The notes under the pieces were generated by a model. It had not been told where the DNA came from. It worked only from the letters and a program-made list of their open reading frames with translations, and searched no databases. This document shows, piece by piece, positions 16,692-24,150 of a stretch of DNA of 36,446 bases. A program made the position numbers and the translations under genes. Positions within the stretch are counted from its first letter, which is position 1. Every line of letters starts with the position of its first letter. This stretch comes from a virus, in IMG/VR virus record IMGVR_UViG_3300044647_000290, positions 1-36,446 of that record. One strand, written 5' to 3'.

Positions 16692-17704
16692 TGGCACAAG
16701 CTGACCAGACGATTCAGAACGCGACGTTCCCAACGGTACGCGCTGACATCAACAACAACCTTGCGGCATTGTTCAGTGCCAATAGTGGCAGCACTGCACC
16801 TTCAGTAACGGTTGCTTTTCAGGATTGGATTGACACCAGTGGCGCCAACCCGATATGGAAAAAGCGTAATGCTTCAAATAATGCATGGATCACACTCGGC
16901 ACAATCAGTGCTAGCACTATTGCCTTTGAAGGTACGCTGCCATCACAGACCAGTCAAAGCGGTAAGTACCTAACCACCAACGGCACTGTCGCTAGCTGGG
17001 GTGCTATCCCGCCCGGCTCAACCAAGGAAGTGTTTACGTCCAGCGGCACTTGGGTAAAACCCACTGCTGGCACCATTGCGTTGGTCACCATATGGGGTGG
17101 CGGCGGTAGTGGCACACGCAATGCTGGCGCGTTTGTTGGCGGAGGCGGCGGTGGTGCTTGTGTGCAAAGACTATTTCAGTTGTCAGACCTGCCTGGATCT
17201 GCTGCAGTTACGATCGGCGCAGGCGGTGCAGCAATTGCATCTGGCACTAATGCAGATGGCAATGTCGGCGGCACCAGTAGTTTCGGCAGTTTGATGAGCG
17301 CCTACGGTGGCGGCGGCGGCAGCAGCACGGTCGCCGGTGGCGGCGGCGGCAGTCTTAGCGCCGGTTCTGGCAGCTCAGGCGGTAATGGCCACAGCTCTAC
17401 ATTATCAGGTGGCAGTTATTCCGGTTTTACGGGGCCAAGCAAAGGTGATTACGGCGGCGGTTCCGGCGACGCCGGCAGTGGTAGCGGTGGCACTGCTTTT
17501 TGGGGTGGCGGTGGTGGCGGTGGTTGCGCAGATGGCTCCGCCACTCAATATGCTGGCGGCGATAGCCTGAACGGTGGTGATGGTGGTACATCCAACACCG
17601 GCACCGCTGCATCCGTACCAGGCGGTGGCGGCGGCGCTTCCAATCAAACAGCAGTTGCCAGTGGTGCTGGCGGTGCTGGCCTTTGTATCGTTTACATCTG
17701 GTGA
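16691..17704 (+). CDS. Tail fibre with glycine-rich adhesin-like domain
   Basis: The 337-residue protein starts with a conserved anchor (NATFPTVRADINNNLAALFS and an FQDWIDTSGANPIWKKRN block). After KEVFTSSGTWVKPTAGTIAL it becomes extremely Gly-rich from about residue 130 to the end, with many runs of three to seven Gly. It ends GGAGLCIVYIW. Gly-rich domains of this kind form stacked polyglycine sandwiches in phage adhesins and are a common hypervariable tip. It is probably a fibre or tip adhesin attached near J. The repeats make the region prone to recombination. Confidence 0.8.
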   Translation: MAQADQTIQNATFPTVRADINNNLAALFSANSGSTAPSVTVAFQDWIDTSGANPIWKKRNASNNAWITLGTISASTIAFEGTLPSQTSQSGKYLTTNGTVASWGAIPPGSTKEVFTSSGTWVKPTAGTIALVTIWGGGGSGTRNAGAFVGGGGGGACVQRLFQLSDLPGSAAVTIGAGGAAIASGTNADGNVGGTSSFGSLMSAYGGGGGSSTVAGGGGGSLSAGSGSSGGNGHSSTLSGGSYSGFTGPSKGDYGGGSGDAGSGSGGTAFWGGGGGGGCADGSATQYAGGDSLNGGDGGTSNTGTAASVPGGGGGASNQTAVASGAGGAGLCIVYIW

Positions 17705-17889
17705 TGACTATGGATTACGCAATCGTTAAAAACGGCCTTGTCATCAATGTCATCGTCTTAGACGAGCAAACAGCATGGGAGCCACCTGATGACTGCGAAC
17801 TAGTAGAGCTTCAAGATTGCGCTGGTATCGGCTGGGGCTACGTCAATGGCAGCTTTATTGCGCCATCCGATACAGAGACAGTAGAGTAG
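17704..17889 (+). CDS. Small tail-region protein
   Basis: The start chosen is ATG 17704, which overlaps the fibre gene's stop (TGATG). An earlier start at 17683 would overlap the fibre gene more deeply and adds only seven residues. The 61-residue product (MTMDYAIVKNGLVINVIVLD, ending with a Trp-Gly-Tyr and Ser-rich tail) looks like the short accessory proteins often found between fibre genes of phages. They can act as fibre caps or chaperones. Its function is unknown here. Confidence 0.7.
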   Translation: MTMDYAIVKNGLVINVIVLDEQTAWEPPDDCELVELQDCAGIGWGYVNGSFIAPSDTETVE

Positions 17890-17911
17890 GTCATAAAGGA
17901 CTGCTCCAGCC

Positions 17912-19393
17912 ATGGCTGACCGTAAGATTTCAGACTTGACAGCACTGACCACGCCAGCGTCAGGTGACTTTCTGCCAATCGTTGACATCAGCGAAGCAGC
18001 GGCAGCCAGCAAGAACAAACGCATCACGATCGAGGAACTGATGCGCGGGATGCCCGATGGCACCGCTGCTGCACCCAGTATCGCGTTTGAAAGCGACCCC
18101 AACACCGGTATCTATAGCCCAGGCGCAGACCAAGTAGCCATCAGTACGGGTGGCACGGGGCGGTTGTTTGTTGATGCAGATGGCGATGTAGGGGTTGGAA
18201 CAAGCACCCCGACGCATCCGCTTGCCTTGCGTAGAGGTGCTGGTGTTTCCAGTTACGCTGAATTTGTTGGCAATGGCGCTCCAGCTAATTTTTTGCTTGT
18301 AGGGCAAGACACAGCGGGGTTGTCGCGCATCTTTCAGAATGGTGCCAATCCCATTACCTTATGGACTAATGGTGCCGAGCGGATGCGCCTAACCTCCGCT
18401 GGCCTTTTAGGTCTGGGGACCAGTAGCCCTCGCGGTTTGCTTGACCTAGGCCCAGGGACCGGAGATGGTCCGCTTAGTAGCACACCCAGTGAATACCAGT
18501 TAATTCTTAACGCTGATCAATCAACTACTGGAGACATCTCCAGAAACATTGCTTTTGTAAATACGACCTTTGATGTATCTGCCGCAATTAACAGTTACGA
18601 CGCTGGAAGTGGCGTCTCAAACGGACTTGTATTTGCTACCGCTAACGCTGGAACGCTCACTGAAAAACTACGCATTACTCATACAGGGCTTGTAGGGATT
18701 GGAAATACAAGCCCTGCCACAACTCTGGATGTCAATGGCGACGTAACCATCACCGACAAGATTATCCACGGCGGCAACACTAATACTGCAATTCGATTCC
18801 CCGCTGCGGATACTGTTTCGGTTGAGACTGCTGGCAGTGAACGCGCCCGCATCGACACCAGCGGCAGGCTCTTAGTTGGCACGTCTACTGCGTTTAACTC
18901 AGGTTCAACTATTGAGGCGGCGGGCAGCTCTGGCGGTGTCGTTACCTTAACCAACACAAACACTGACATTACTGGCGCCAACTCTGTATTTGGTCAGATT
19001 AACTTTTACACTGCTGATACTTCTGGCGGTAATACAGGAATCTTTGCAAAAATAACCGCTGAATCAAATGGGAATTTTGATGGCAATGGTAGTCGCGGCA
19101 TGGATCTCAAGTTTTTCACAGGGAATGTAACTATTGGCGCCAATACCCCGACGGAGCGGCTTCGTATTACCAGCGCAGGTGTGCTCCAGGTGGCCGAGGC
19201 CGGCAACATCGCCGTTGGCACCACCACTGGCACCAAGATCGGCACAGCTACCACGCAGAAGCTGGGCTTCTACAACGCTACGCCTGTGGTGCAACCCACT
19301 GCTGTTGCTGATGCCACTACTGCCGTTGACGTAATTACACAGTTGAATGCGTTACTGGCAAAACTGCGGACCCTTGGCATTATTGCCACCTAA
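17912..19393 (+). CDS. Tail fibre / spike protein
   Basis: The 493-residue protein begins MADRKISDLTALTTPASGDF, a frequent N-terminal anchor of phage tail fibres. It is followed by AFESDPNTGIYSPGADQVAI and several repeats of the pattern VGIG-TSP-TT-LDVNG and ERARIDTSGRLLVGTST, which are typical beta-prism or beta-helix fibre repeats. The C-terminal end is a helix (VDVITQLNALLAKLRTLG) of the kind that trimerises fibres. An S74-type autoprocessing chaperone domain, often fused to such fibres, is not present. It likely acts in host recognition. Confidence 0.85.
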   Translation: MADRKISDLTALTTPASGDFLPIVDISEAAAASKNKRITIEELMRGMPDGTAAAPSIAFESDPNTGIYSPGADQVAISTGGTGRLFVDADGDVGVGTSTPTHPLALRRGAGVSSYAEFVGNGAPANFLLVGQDTAGLSRIFQNGANPITLWTNGAERMRLTSAGLLGLGTSSPRGLLDLGPGTGDGPLSSTPSEYQLILNADQSTTGDISRNIAFVNTTFDVSAAINSYDAGSGVSNGLVFATANAGTLTEKLRITHTGLVGIGNTSPATTLDVNGDVTITDKIIHGGNTNTAIRFPAADTVSVETAGSERARIDTSGRLLVGTSTAFNSGSTIEAAGSSGGVVTLTNTNTDITGANSVFGQINFYTADTSGGNTGIFAKITAESNGNFDGNGSRGMDLKFFTGNVTIGANTPTERLRITSAGVLQVAEAGNIAVGTTTGTKIGTATTQKLGFYNATPVVQPTAVADATTAVDVITQLNALLAKLRTLGIIAT

Positions 19394-19407
19394 GCCCAGT
19401 AGTCACC

Positions 19408-19436
19408 TTCACTTCCACGCTTAGCTCAGGTACACT
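19408..19436 (+). promoter_or_regulatory. Candidate promoter before the lysis-side genes
   Basis: TTCACT (19408-19413) and TACACT (19431-19436) are 17 bases apart. The nine bases TACACTGTC (19431-19439) also occur at 7388-7396. The location, in the gap after the fibre gene, is suitable for a promoter, but the -35 match is weak. Confidence 0.3.
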
Positions 19437-19457
19437 GTCCCCATCACTGATCATCCC

Positions 19458-19787
19458 ATGGCTACCACCGCTCTGCCTACCACTGAGTACACCTGGGGCG
19501 TCGCCCAGATGGAAAGGCACACCAGCGACGGAATTGTGATCGTGGTTCATTACGCGGTTGACGCCAACGACGGCACCTATTCCGCTGGTGCCTATGGCAG
19601 TGTTGGCCTTGAAGCACCTGAAGGCAACGTCATCCCCTACGCCGACCTCACCCCTGAAGTCGTCATCGGTTGGGTGCAGGAGAAGCTTGGCGGTGAAGAA
19701 AAGGTAGCCGAGATTGAAGCTGCCCTGCAATCGCAGATTGATGAGCAGCGCACACCCACTACTGCTGCTGGCGTGCCGTGGTCGTAA
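19458..19787 (+). CDS. Conserved small phage protein (DUF7936-like)
   Basis: The 109-residue product has an aromatic, strand-rich first half (TEYTWGVAQMERHTSDGIVI, VVHYAVDANDGTYSAG) and an acidic C-terminal half (IPYADLTPEVVIGWVQEKLG) ending in ...PW-S. The pattern YTW......DG...VV..V.....DG.....YG......P...PYADLT...VIGWV matches small proteins widespread in cyanophage and other tailed phage genomes. The function is unknown; virion association is often assumed. It follows a 64-base leader containing a promoter-like sequence. Confidence 0.8.
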   Translation: MATTALPTTEYTWGVAQMERHTSDGIVIVVHYAVDANDGTYSAGAYGSVGLEAPEGNVIPYADLTPEVVIGWVQEKLGGEEKVAEIEAALQSQIDEQRTPTTAAGVPWS

Positions 19788-19912
19788 AAGCCAAGACCGG
19801 CACCGCATCACTGCAGCACCAGCCGGGTAAACCCAAGGGAACTCGGCAGGGTAATGGCGCACGATCAAAACCAAGCCACGGGCGCAAGTTGCTGCGTGGG
19901 CAGGGTCGCTAA
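19778..19912 (+). CDS. Very small basic conserved phage protein
   Basis: A 44-residue frame starting at GTG 19778 overlaps the previous gene by 10 bases and ends TAA at 19910-19912. The product includes KAKTGTASLQHQPGKPKGTR, then QGNGARSKPSHG and LLRGQGR. Small basic proteins ending in (K/R)YRGQG(K/R) with a central TRQGNS block are familiar from cyanophages, so this is probably genuine despite its length. The role is unknown. Confidence 0.65.
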   Translation: MVVKAKTGTASLQHQPGKPKGTRQGNGARSKPSHGRKLLRGQGR

Positions 19913-19937
19913 GATACATAAGTAGCCCCCTGCCGCA

Positions 19938-20186
19938 ATGATCGAAGTTTTAGCGGCGGTGGCGGGAGCGTCAATCTCAGTGGCGGCAATGGGTGCGATG
20001 GGCTTTTCACGCCGCAGCGACCAGGCGCGTGATGCTGTTATCCGCCTGACCGCATCAGTAGAGCACATTGTCGCGCAGTTGGAGATAATTCATACTGATA
20101 TGCGCGACGCCAACCGCGAGACCTTTAGCCGCCTCAACTCAGTAGAGCAGCGTGTCAGTAAGCTGGAAGTACAACCGCGCATCTAA
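19938..20186 (+). CDS. Small membrane protein with coiled coil, lysis-cassette candidate
   Basis: The 82-residue product has one predicted N-terminal membrane segment (VLAAVAGASISVAAMGAMGF, residues 4-23) followed by a short Arg-rich stretch and a charged helical tail (RLTASVEHIVAQLEIIHTDM, SRLNSVEQRVSKLEV) with coiled-coil spacing. A TM segment plus helix next to an endolysin gene suggests a holin, pinholin or antiholin component. No family signature is certain. The next frame (20189) begins two bases after its stop. Confidence 0.65.
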   Translation: MIEVLAAVAGASISVAAMGAMGFSRRSDQARDAVIRLTASVEHIVAQLEIIHTDMRDANRETFSRLNSVEQRVSKLEVQPRI

Positions 20187-20188
20187 CC

Positions 20189-20329
20189 GTGGACTTCCTG
20201 TCCCATCCCGCATTTTGGATCATCATCGCAGCAGCGTCTGAGCTGATCGCCTTGTCGCCATTGAAGAGCAACAGCCTTGTCCAACTGGCATTTCAGATCC
20301 TGAACGTGCTGAAGGCAAAAAAGCGTTAA
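20189..20329 (+). CDS. Small membrane protein (zero-frame product of a likely -1 frameshift gene)
   Basis: The frame starts at GTG 20189 and encodes 46 residues: DFLSHPAFWIIIAAASELIA is a strong membrane segment, followed by LSPLKSNSLVQLAFQILNVL and a basic tail. Short proteins of this kind occur beside lysis genes of phages and are holin candidates. The last codons read GCA AAA AAG CGT TAA. The heptamer A AAA AAG (20317-20323) is one of the most efficient bacterial -1 slippery sequences. Slipping leads into the frame that ends at 20565. Confidence 0.7.
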   Translation: MDFLSHPAFWIIIAAASELIALSPLKSNSLVQLAFQILNVLKAKKR

Positions 20330-20565
20330 TCAGCTTTGGTAAGCCCGGCTGGCAACGTCGGCTTGAATTTGCCATCAGACAGTGGTGGTTTGAGCTGACG
20401 TTGCCCGCCAAGCTAGATAAAGCTGAAGCCGACTGGCACGCAACGCAACCTAAAGCTCCCGATCCGATCATCGTCGAGCACCCTATAGATGACACCTTGC
20501 AAACAGGTGACAGCCGCTTGCTCGGTGGCGGCATGAGTATCCACGCACCTTGGAAACGTGACTAA
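20189..20565 (+). CDS. Probable -1 frameshift fusion: membrane segment plus cytoplasmic domain
   Basis: After A AAA AAG at 20317-20323, the -1 frame continues from GCG (20323-20325) for 80 codons to the TAA at 20563-20565. The added domain begins ALISFGKPGWQRRLEFAIRQ, continues WWFELTLPAKLDKAEADWHA, and ends in an acidic-then-basic tail (SIHAPWKRD). It is clearly protein-like. Its frame has no ATG, GTG or TTG start upstream of this block: it is closed by TGA at 20239-20241, and the only early candidates are rare codons such as ATT at 20260. Fusion through frameshifting gives 125 residues. AAGCC (20341-20345) pairs with GGCTT (20360-20364), a possible stimulatory hairpin 17 bases on. I do not recognise the domain. 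Confidence 0.65.
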
Positions 20566-21634
20566 CACCGCACCGATCACGCTGGAGCAATTGTTCCGGT
20601 TTTATAAAGCGCTGCCGCATCAAGCTGCTGCGTTGCAACTGCTGGAACAGGATTTAGCAGTCAATGGCTACGCCGTTGCTATGCGCCGCGATCGCGCATG
20701 GTTTGCCACTTGGAGTCAAGACGGCAAGCAGGCCGATCTGGCCGCAGCGCTCAAGATCATCAAGGAGTTTGAAGGCTGCCACCTTGAAGCCTACTTGTGC
20801 CCCGCCAATCGGTGGACAATTGGCTGGGGTAATACCCGCTATCAAGACGGCAGAGCTGTCAAGCAAGGCGACAGCATCAACCGCATCGAGGCGGACATGT
20901 TACTTCGACAGGAGGTGGACCGCATCGCCGTCAAACTGGCTAAGGATGTGCCTGGTTGGAGGGAGATGGCTGATGACCAGCGGTCGGCGCTGGTGTCATT
21001 TGCCTATAATCTCGGCGCTGGCTTCTATGGCGCTGTTGGCTTTGAAACGATCAGCAAGCGGCTAAAAGAAAAGGATTGGGGCAAGGTGCCCGAAGCGATG
21101 ATGTTGTACAGGAACCCTGGCAGTAACTTTGAAGCTGGCCTGAAGCGGCGCCGTGAAGCGGAGGGCAAGCTATGGAGCCAAGGACTACCGCAGCAGCCGC
21201 AGGCCAGCCCATACAAGGTGAAGCCATCTGATCCGTTCAGCACCAAGCTGTCGCCACACTTCACCCTTGGCGAGTTTGCACTGGGGCAACCTGCTCGGCG
21301 CTTCACTGCTCAGCACCAGGTAGACACCGCCATCGAGCTGGCGGCATTTTTGGAACGTGTGCGCGTCCAATTTGGAGGCAAGCGCATCACCATCACCTCG
21401 GGCTACAGACCTGCAGCAATCAACCGCGCAGTTGGTGGTGCATCTAGCAGTGAGCACCTGTATGACGCGCCCAGCGTCGGCGCGGTGGACTTCTTTGTGG
21501 ACGGTGCAGACATCAATGCGGTGCAAGCCTGGTGTGACAAGGAATGGCCGTTCAGCATCGGCTATGGTGCGCCTAAGGGGTTTGTCCACCTCGGCATCCG
21601 CAAAGGCCGGCCTCGCGTTCGCTGGGACTACTGA
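20558..21634 (+). CDS. Endolysin with GH24 lysozyme and M15 peptidase domains
   Basis: The 358-residue protein starts at GTG 20558, overlapping the upstream frame by eight bases. Residues 65-208 are a GH24 muramidase: E72 in FEG, then C81 and T87 in LCPANRWTIGWG, that is the E-x8-C-x5-T triad of the P21 type. Residues 230-358 are an M15-type D-Ala carboxypeptidase-like domain, with SGYRPAAINR, H300 and D311 (SSSEH, VDFFVDG) and H344 in FVHLGI as zinc ligands. The two domains would cut sugar and peptide bonds of the wall. No signal peptide is seen, so release depends on a holin. The first 60 residues may be a wall- or partner-binding helix bundle. Confidence 0.9.
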   Translation: MTNTAPITLEQLFRFYKALPHQAAALQLLEQDLAVNGYAVAMRRDRAWFATWSQDGKQADLAAALKIIKEFEGCHLEAYLCPANRWTIGWGNTRYQDGRAVKQGDSINRIEADMLLRQEVDRIAVKLAKDVPGWREMADDQRSALVSFAYNLGAGFYGAVGFETISKRLKEKDWGKVPEAMMLYRNPGSNFEAGLKRRREAEGKLWSQGLPQQPQASPYKVKPSDPFSTKLSPHFTLGEFALGQPARRFTAQHQVDTAIELAAFLERVRVQFGGKRITITSGYRPAAINRAVGGASSSEHLYDAPSVGAVDFFVDGADINAVQAWCDKEWPFSIGYGAPKGFVHLGIRKGRPRVRWDY

Positions 21635-21635
21635 C

Positions 21636-22790
21636 ATGAACTCCGAACGTACCTACCAATGCCGCCGCACAACAGCGTGCCGGGCGTGGATTGCTGAATC
21701 CGAACTTGAATGGGTGCAGGTTTCTAGTGGCCGGCGGCCTGTATGCAAGCCAGGTATGTGCCCCAAGGGAAATCGAAACGATACGACCGCAGAACTGTTG
21801 GCCTTGCAGTTGGAGGTGCGCCGCCTAAAGGCCACTGCTAAGACCGCCAATGATGGCCAGGAGCGAGCAATTGGCGAGGTGGAGCGACTGCAGGAGCAAC
21901 TCAGCACGGCGCTGGGCATCGTGGACTGCCCAACCGACTTGGCAATTCTGCCGCCACCGATAACTGCCGTTTCTAAATCAGTGCCGGTGCTGCTGTGTTC
22001 CGATTGGCACTGCGGTGCAGTGGTGCGTCCAGCATCGGTAAACGACCTCAATGAGTTTGACGTAGGCATCTTCCACCAACGCGCGCAGGGCCTGTTCCGC
22101 AATGCGCTGAAGGTGGTAAACATGGTTCGCTCCAGCGCGACCATCACTGAGATGGTGGTGTGGCTAGGAGGTGACCTAATTGACAACTGGCTTCACCCTG
22201 AACAGGTGCAGATGCAGGAGTTAAGCCCAACGCAGCAGATCATCGAATGCGAGCGGGCCATTGTGGCGGGCCTGAATTACCTGCTTGAGCACGGCGACTT
22301 TGATCAAATCATCGTGCCTTGCAGCCACGGCAACCATGGTCGCACAACTCAGAAGATGCAGGCCGACAACAGCCATGCCACCAGCTATGAATGGCTGATG
22401 TATCAAAGCCTGCAGCGGCACTTCCGCAGTGAGCCGCGCATCGTCTGGCAGATTGCTGACGGCAACGTGACCTATCTGACAGTGCTGGGCCAGGTGTTGC
22501 GCTTCCACCACGGTGACGCCTGCCGTTACCAAGGCGGCATTGGTGGACTAACAATCCCGCTGACCAAGTGGATTCACAGAGCAGATCAAGCAATTCGCGC
22601 TGACCACACATTCCAAGGCCACTTCCATCAGCTAACGCTGGGCCAGAACTGGTCAGTAAACGGCAGCCTGATCGGTGCAACCGCTTACGGCTTGAAGCTG
22701 GGTTTTGCACCGGAGCGTCCGCAGCAGTTAATGCGGTTCATTGACTCAGCGCGTGGGTTTACCGTGTCGGCTCCCATCTTGACCGATTGA
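21636..22790 (+). CDS. Calcineurin-like metallophosphoesterase
   Basis: I start this at ATG 21636, one base after the endolysin stop, giving 384 residues. An in-frame start at 21357 would overlap the endolysin by 278 bases. Residues 9-42 hold four Cys (C9, C15, C37, C42) as a possible zinc knuckle. Residues 53-92 look coiled-coil. The catalytic part has D123-x-H125 (CSDWHC), GD at 179-180, GNH at 232-234, HHGD at 291-294 and GHFH at 328-331, the five metal-binding motifs of the family. Related phage proteins act as nucleases or nucleotide phosphatases; the substrate here is unknown. The position between lysis genes and an HNH gene is unusual. Confidence 0.85.
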   Translation: MNSERTYQCRRTTACRAWIAESELEWVQVSSGRRPVCKPGMCPKGNRNDTTAELLALQLEVRRLKATAKTANDGQERAIGEVERLQEQLSTALGIVDCPTDLAILPPPITAVSKSVPVLLCSDWHCGAVVRPASVNDLNEFDVGIFHQRAQGLFRNALKVVNMVRSSATITEMVVWLGGDLIDNWLHPEQVQMQELSPTQQIIECERAIVAGLNYLLEHGDFDQIIVPCSHGNHGRTTQKMQADNSHATSYEWLMYQSLQRHFRSEPRIVWQIADGNVTYLTVLGQVLRFHHGDACRYQGGIGGLTIPLTKWIHRADQAIRADHTFQGHFHQLTLGQNWSVNGSLIGATAYGLKLGFAPERPQQLMRFIDSARGFTVSAPILTD

Positions 22791-23096
22791 ATGGATCATC
22801 GGATTGATGGCGCCAACCTGATCCCCAAACGCAATGCAAAACATCAATTTAGACAACGCATCTTTGACGCATGGCAACACTGCTGCGCATATTGTGGCGC
22901 ATCAGCAGATACATTAGATCATATAAAGCCACGCCATAAAGGTGGCGCAACTATTGTTAGCAACTTAGTGCCAGCTTGCAAAAACTGCAATCGATGCAAA
23001 GGTAGCGAGCACTGGCAAGAATGGTTTAAGCTACAAAGTTTTTGGTCCGCAACACTGGAGAAAGAAGTGCAGCAGTGGATGGAGAACAACTACTAA
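22791..23096 (+). CDS. HNH endonuclease
   Basis: This 101-residue protein has the classical HNH core with structural zinc: CAYCG at 32-36, D43-H44 in LDHIKPRHKGG, N58 in SNLVPACKNCN, with Cys63 and Cys66. The spacing fits the McrA-like HNH group. Freestanding phage HNH enzymes act in packaging (beside terminase), as homing nucleases, or in host DNA attack. This one is the last late-strand gene and sits far from the terminase in this map, unless the genome is circular. It starts directly after the upstream stop (TGAATG). Confidence 0.9.
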   Translation: MDHRIDGANLIPKRNAKHQFRQRIFDAWQHCCAYCGASADTLDHIKPRHKGGATIVSNLVPACKNCNRCKGSEHWQEWFKLQSFWSATLEKEVQQWMENNY

Positions 23097-23220
23097 TCAT
23101 TTGATGATAAAAAACTAATGCCTGCCAGTCTTGCTGATGTTCTTTACACGCTCCAGCAACGCATACACGCCAAACATAACCAGAGCCGGTGTATATTCTT
23201 TTGATAGTAGGTTGCGGCAT
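23026..23220 (-). CDS. Small hypothetical protein after the sigma gene
   Basis: On the minus strand, ATG 23220 has the good ribosome binding site GGGGG nearby and lies 28 bases after the sigma gene's stop. The 64-residue frame begins MPQPTIKRIYTGSGYVWRV and continues with CKEHQQDWQALVFYH, which looks protein-like (aromatic, well mixed). The last 24 codons or so overlap the HNH gene's end on the other strand, so that part is less certain. The early operon therefore probably ends here. Confidence 0.5.
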   Translation of the reverse strand: MPQPTIKRIYTGSGYVWRVCVAGACKEHQQDWQALVFYHQMISSCSPSTAALLSPVLRTKNFVA

Positions 23221-23247
23221 GACAGCCCCCAAATTTCGACAGCTTGA

Positions 23248-24150
23248 TTAGCCTAAGCCGCCAAGCGGCGTGCCGTTAAGCTCCTTCCCTTTGTTGAGCA
23301 TCATTCGTAATCTAAACAGCGCCATGCGTTCAAGTTGCTGCACCCGTGATGGCGCAACGCCAAGCTTTGCAGCGATCTCAGCCCATGTCAGTGGTTGCTG
23401 TAGCCTACGGCTGCGCACTATAAACTTTGAGCGGTCGTCTAAATACTTATCAATCAACTCAAGCATCTCCTGCGCTTGATGGCTGATGCTAAGTTCATCC
23501 ATATCAATCAATGACTTAGGGTCGGCAATCATGTCAATCAGCGTTAATGTTTCGCTGTTGGCTGATATTGCATCTAAGCTATGCACTGCATGACTGCGGC
23601 GTAGTGCATCATAGATAACATTAATATCAACGCCGATATGTTCTGCTACTTCATTCAATGTTGGTGTGCGTCCTATGCGTTGCCCAAGGTCTGACGTAGT
23701 ACGCGCTATCTTTGCTAGCAGGTCATGCAACCCAGTCGGTAATCTAATCATTGCGTCGCTTTGCGATAGCGCACGTTGGATGCCTTGCTTAATCCACCAG
23801 TAGGCGTAAGTTGAAAACTTATAGCCGCGTGATGAATCAAATAGCTCAACCGCTCTGGCAAGCCCGATATTGCCCTCTTGGATGAGGTCCATGATCTCAA
23901 GTGACTTGCGCCTTCGGTTTTCGTACTTTTTTGCTACATGCACCACTAGCTGTAGGTTGCATTGCATAAACCGTTCACGGGCACGTTGACCGCTACGCAC
24001 CAGCCGCTGCTCTGCATCAGTCAGTGTGCGCTCTAGTTCTTGCAGCTCACGCATCTTGGCAATGCGTCTGCCGTATTGGATCTCTTGGTCCACTGTGAGC
24101 AGTGGATACCGCGCAATCTCGTTAAGGTATCTCTGGAATGATGGGGACAT
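23248..24150 (-). CDS. Sigma-70 family RNA polymerase sigma factor
   Basis: The 300-residue protein has a region 1.2-like start (SFQRYLNEIARYPLLTVDQE), a full region 2 at about residues 57-130 (ERFMQCNLQLVVHVAKKYEN, LIQEGNIGLARAVELFDSSR, FSTYAYWWIKQGIQRAL), region 3 (TLNEVAEHIGVDI) and a region 4 HTH near 252-285 (LTWAEIAAKLGVAPSRVQQL). It resembles cyanobacterial group 2 sigma factors but is shorter. Region 4.1 is weakly conserved. As the near-last gene of the early operon it is well placed to redirect the host polymerase to phage late promoters. Its ATG (24150-24148) overlaps the start of a plus-strand gene. Confidence 0.93.
   Translation of the reverse strand: MSPSFQRYLNEIARYPLLTVDQEIQYGRRIAKMRELQELERTLTDAEQRLVRSGQRARERFMQCNLQLVVHVAKKYENRRRKSLEIMDLIQEGNIGLARAVELFDSSRGYKFSTYAYWWIKQGIQRALSQSDAMIRLPTGLHDLLAKIARTTSDLGQRIGRTPTLNEVAEHIGVDINVIYDALRRSHAVHSLDAISANSETLTLIDMIADPKSLIDMDELSISHQAQEMLELIDKYLDDRSKFIVRSRRLQQPLTWAEIAAKLGVAPSRVQQLERMALFRLRMMLNKGKELNGTPLGGLG

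Noticed and set aside
17100-17690. Long alternative frames on both strands in the glycine-rich fibre region
   Set aside because: They come from the GGC/GGT repeat composition and have no other support.
21357-21635. In-frame upstream extension of the metallophosphoesterase reading frame
   Set aside because: It lies in the endolysin gene in another frame and has shadow-like composition; the ATG at 21636 is one base after the endolysin stop.
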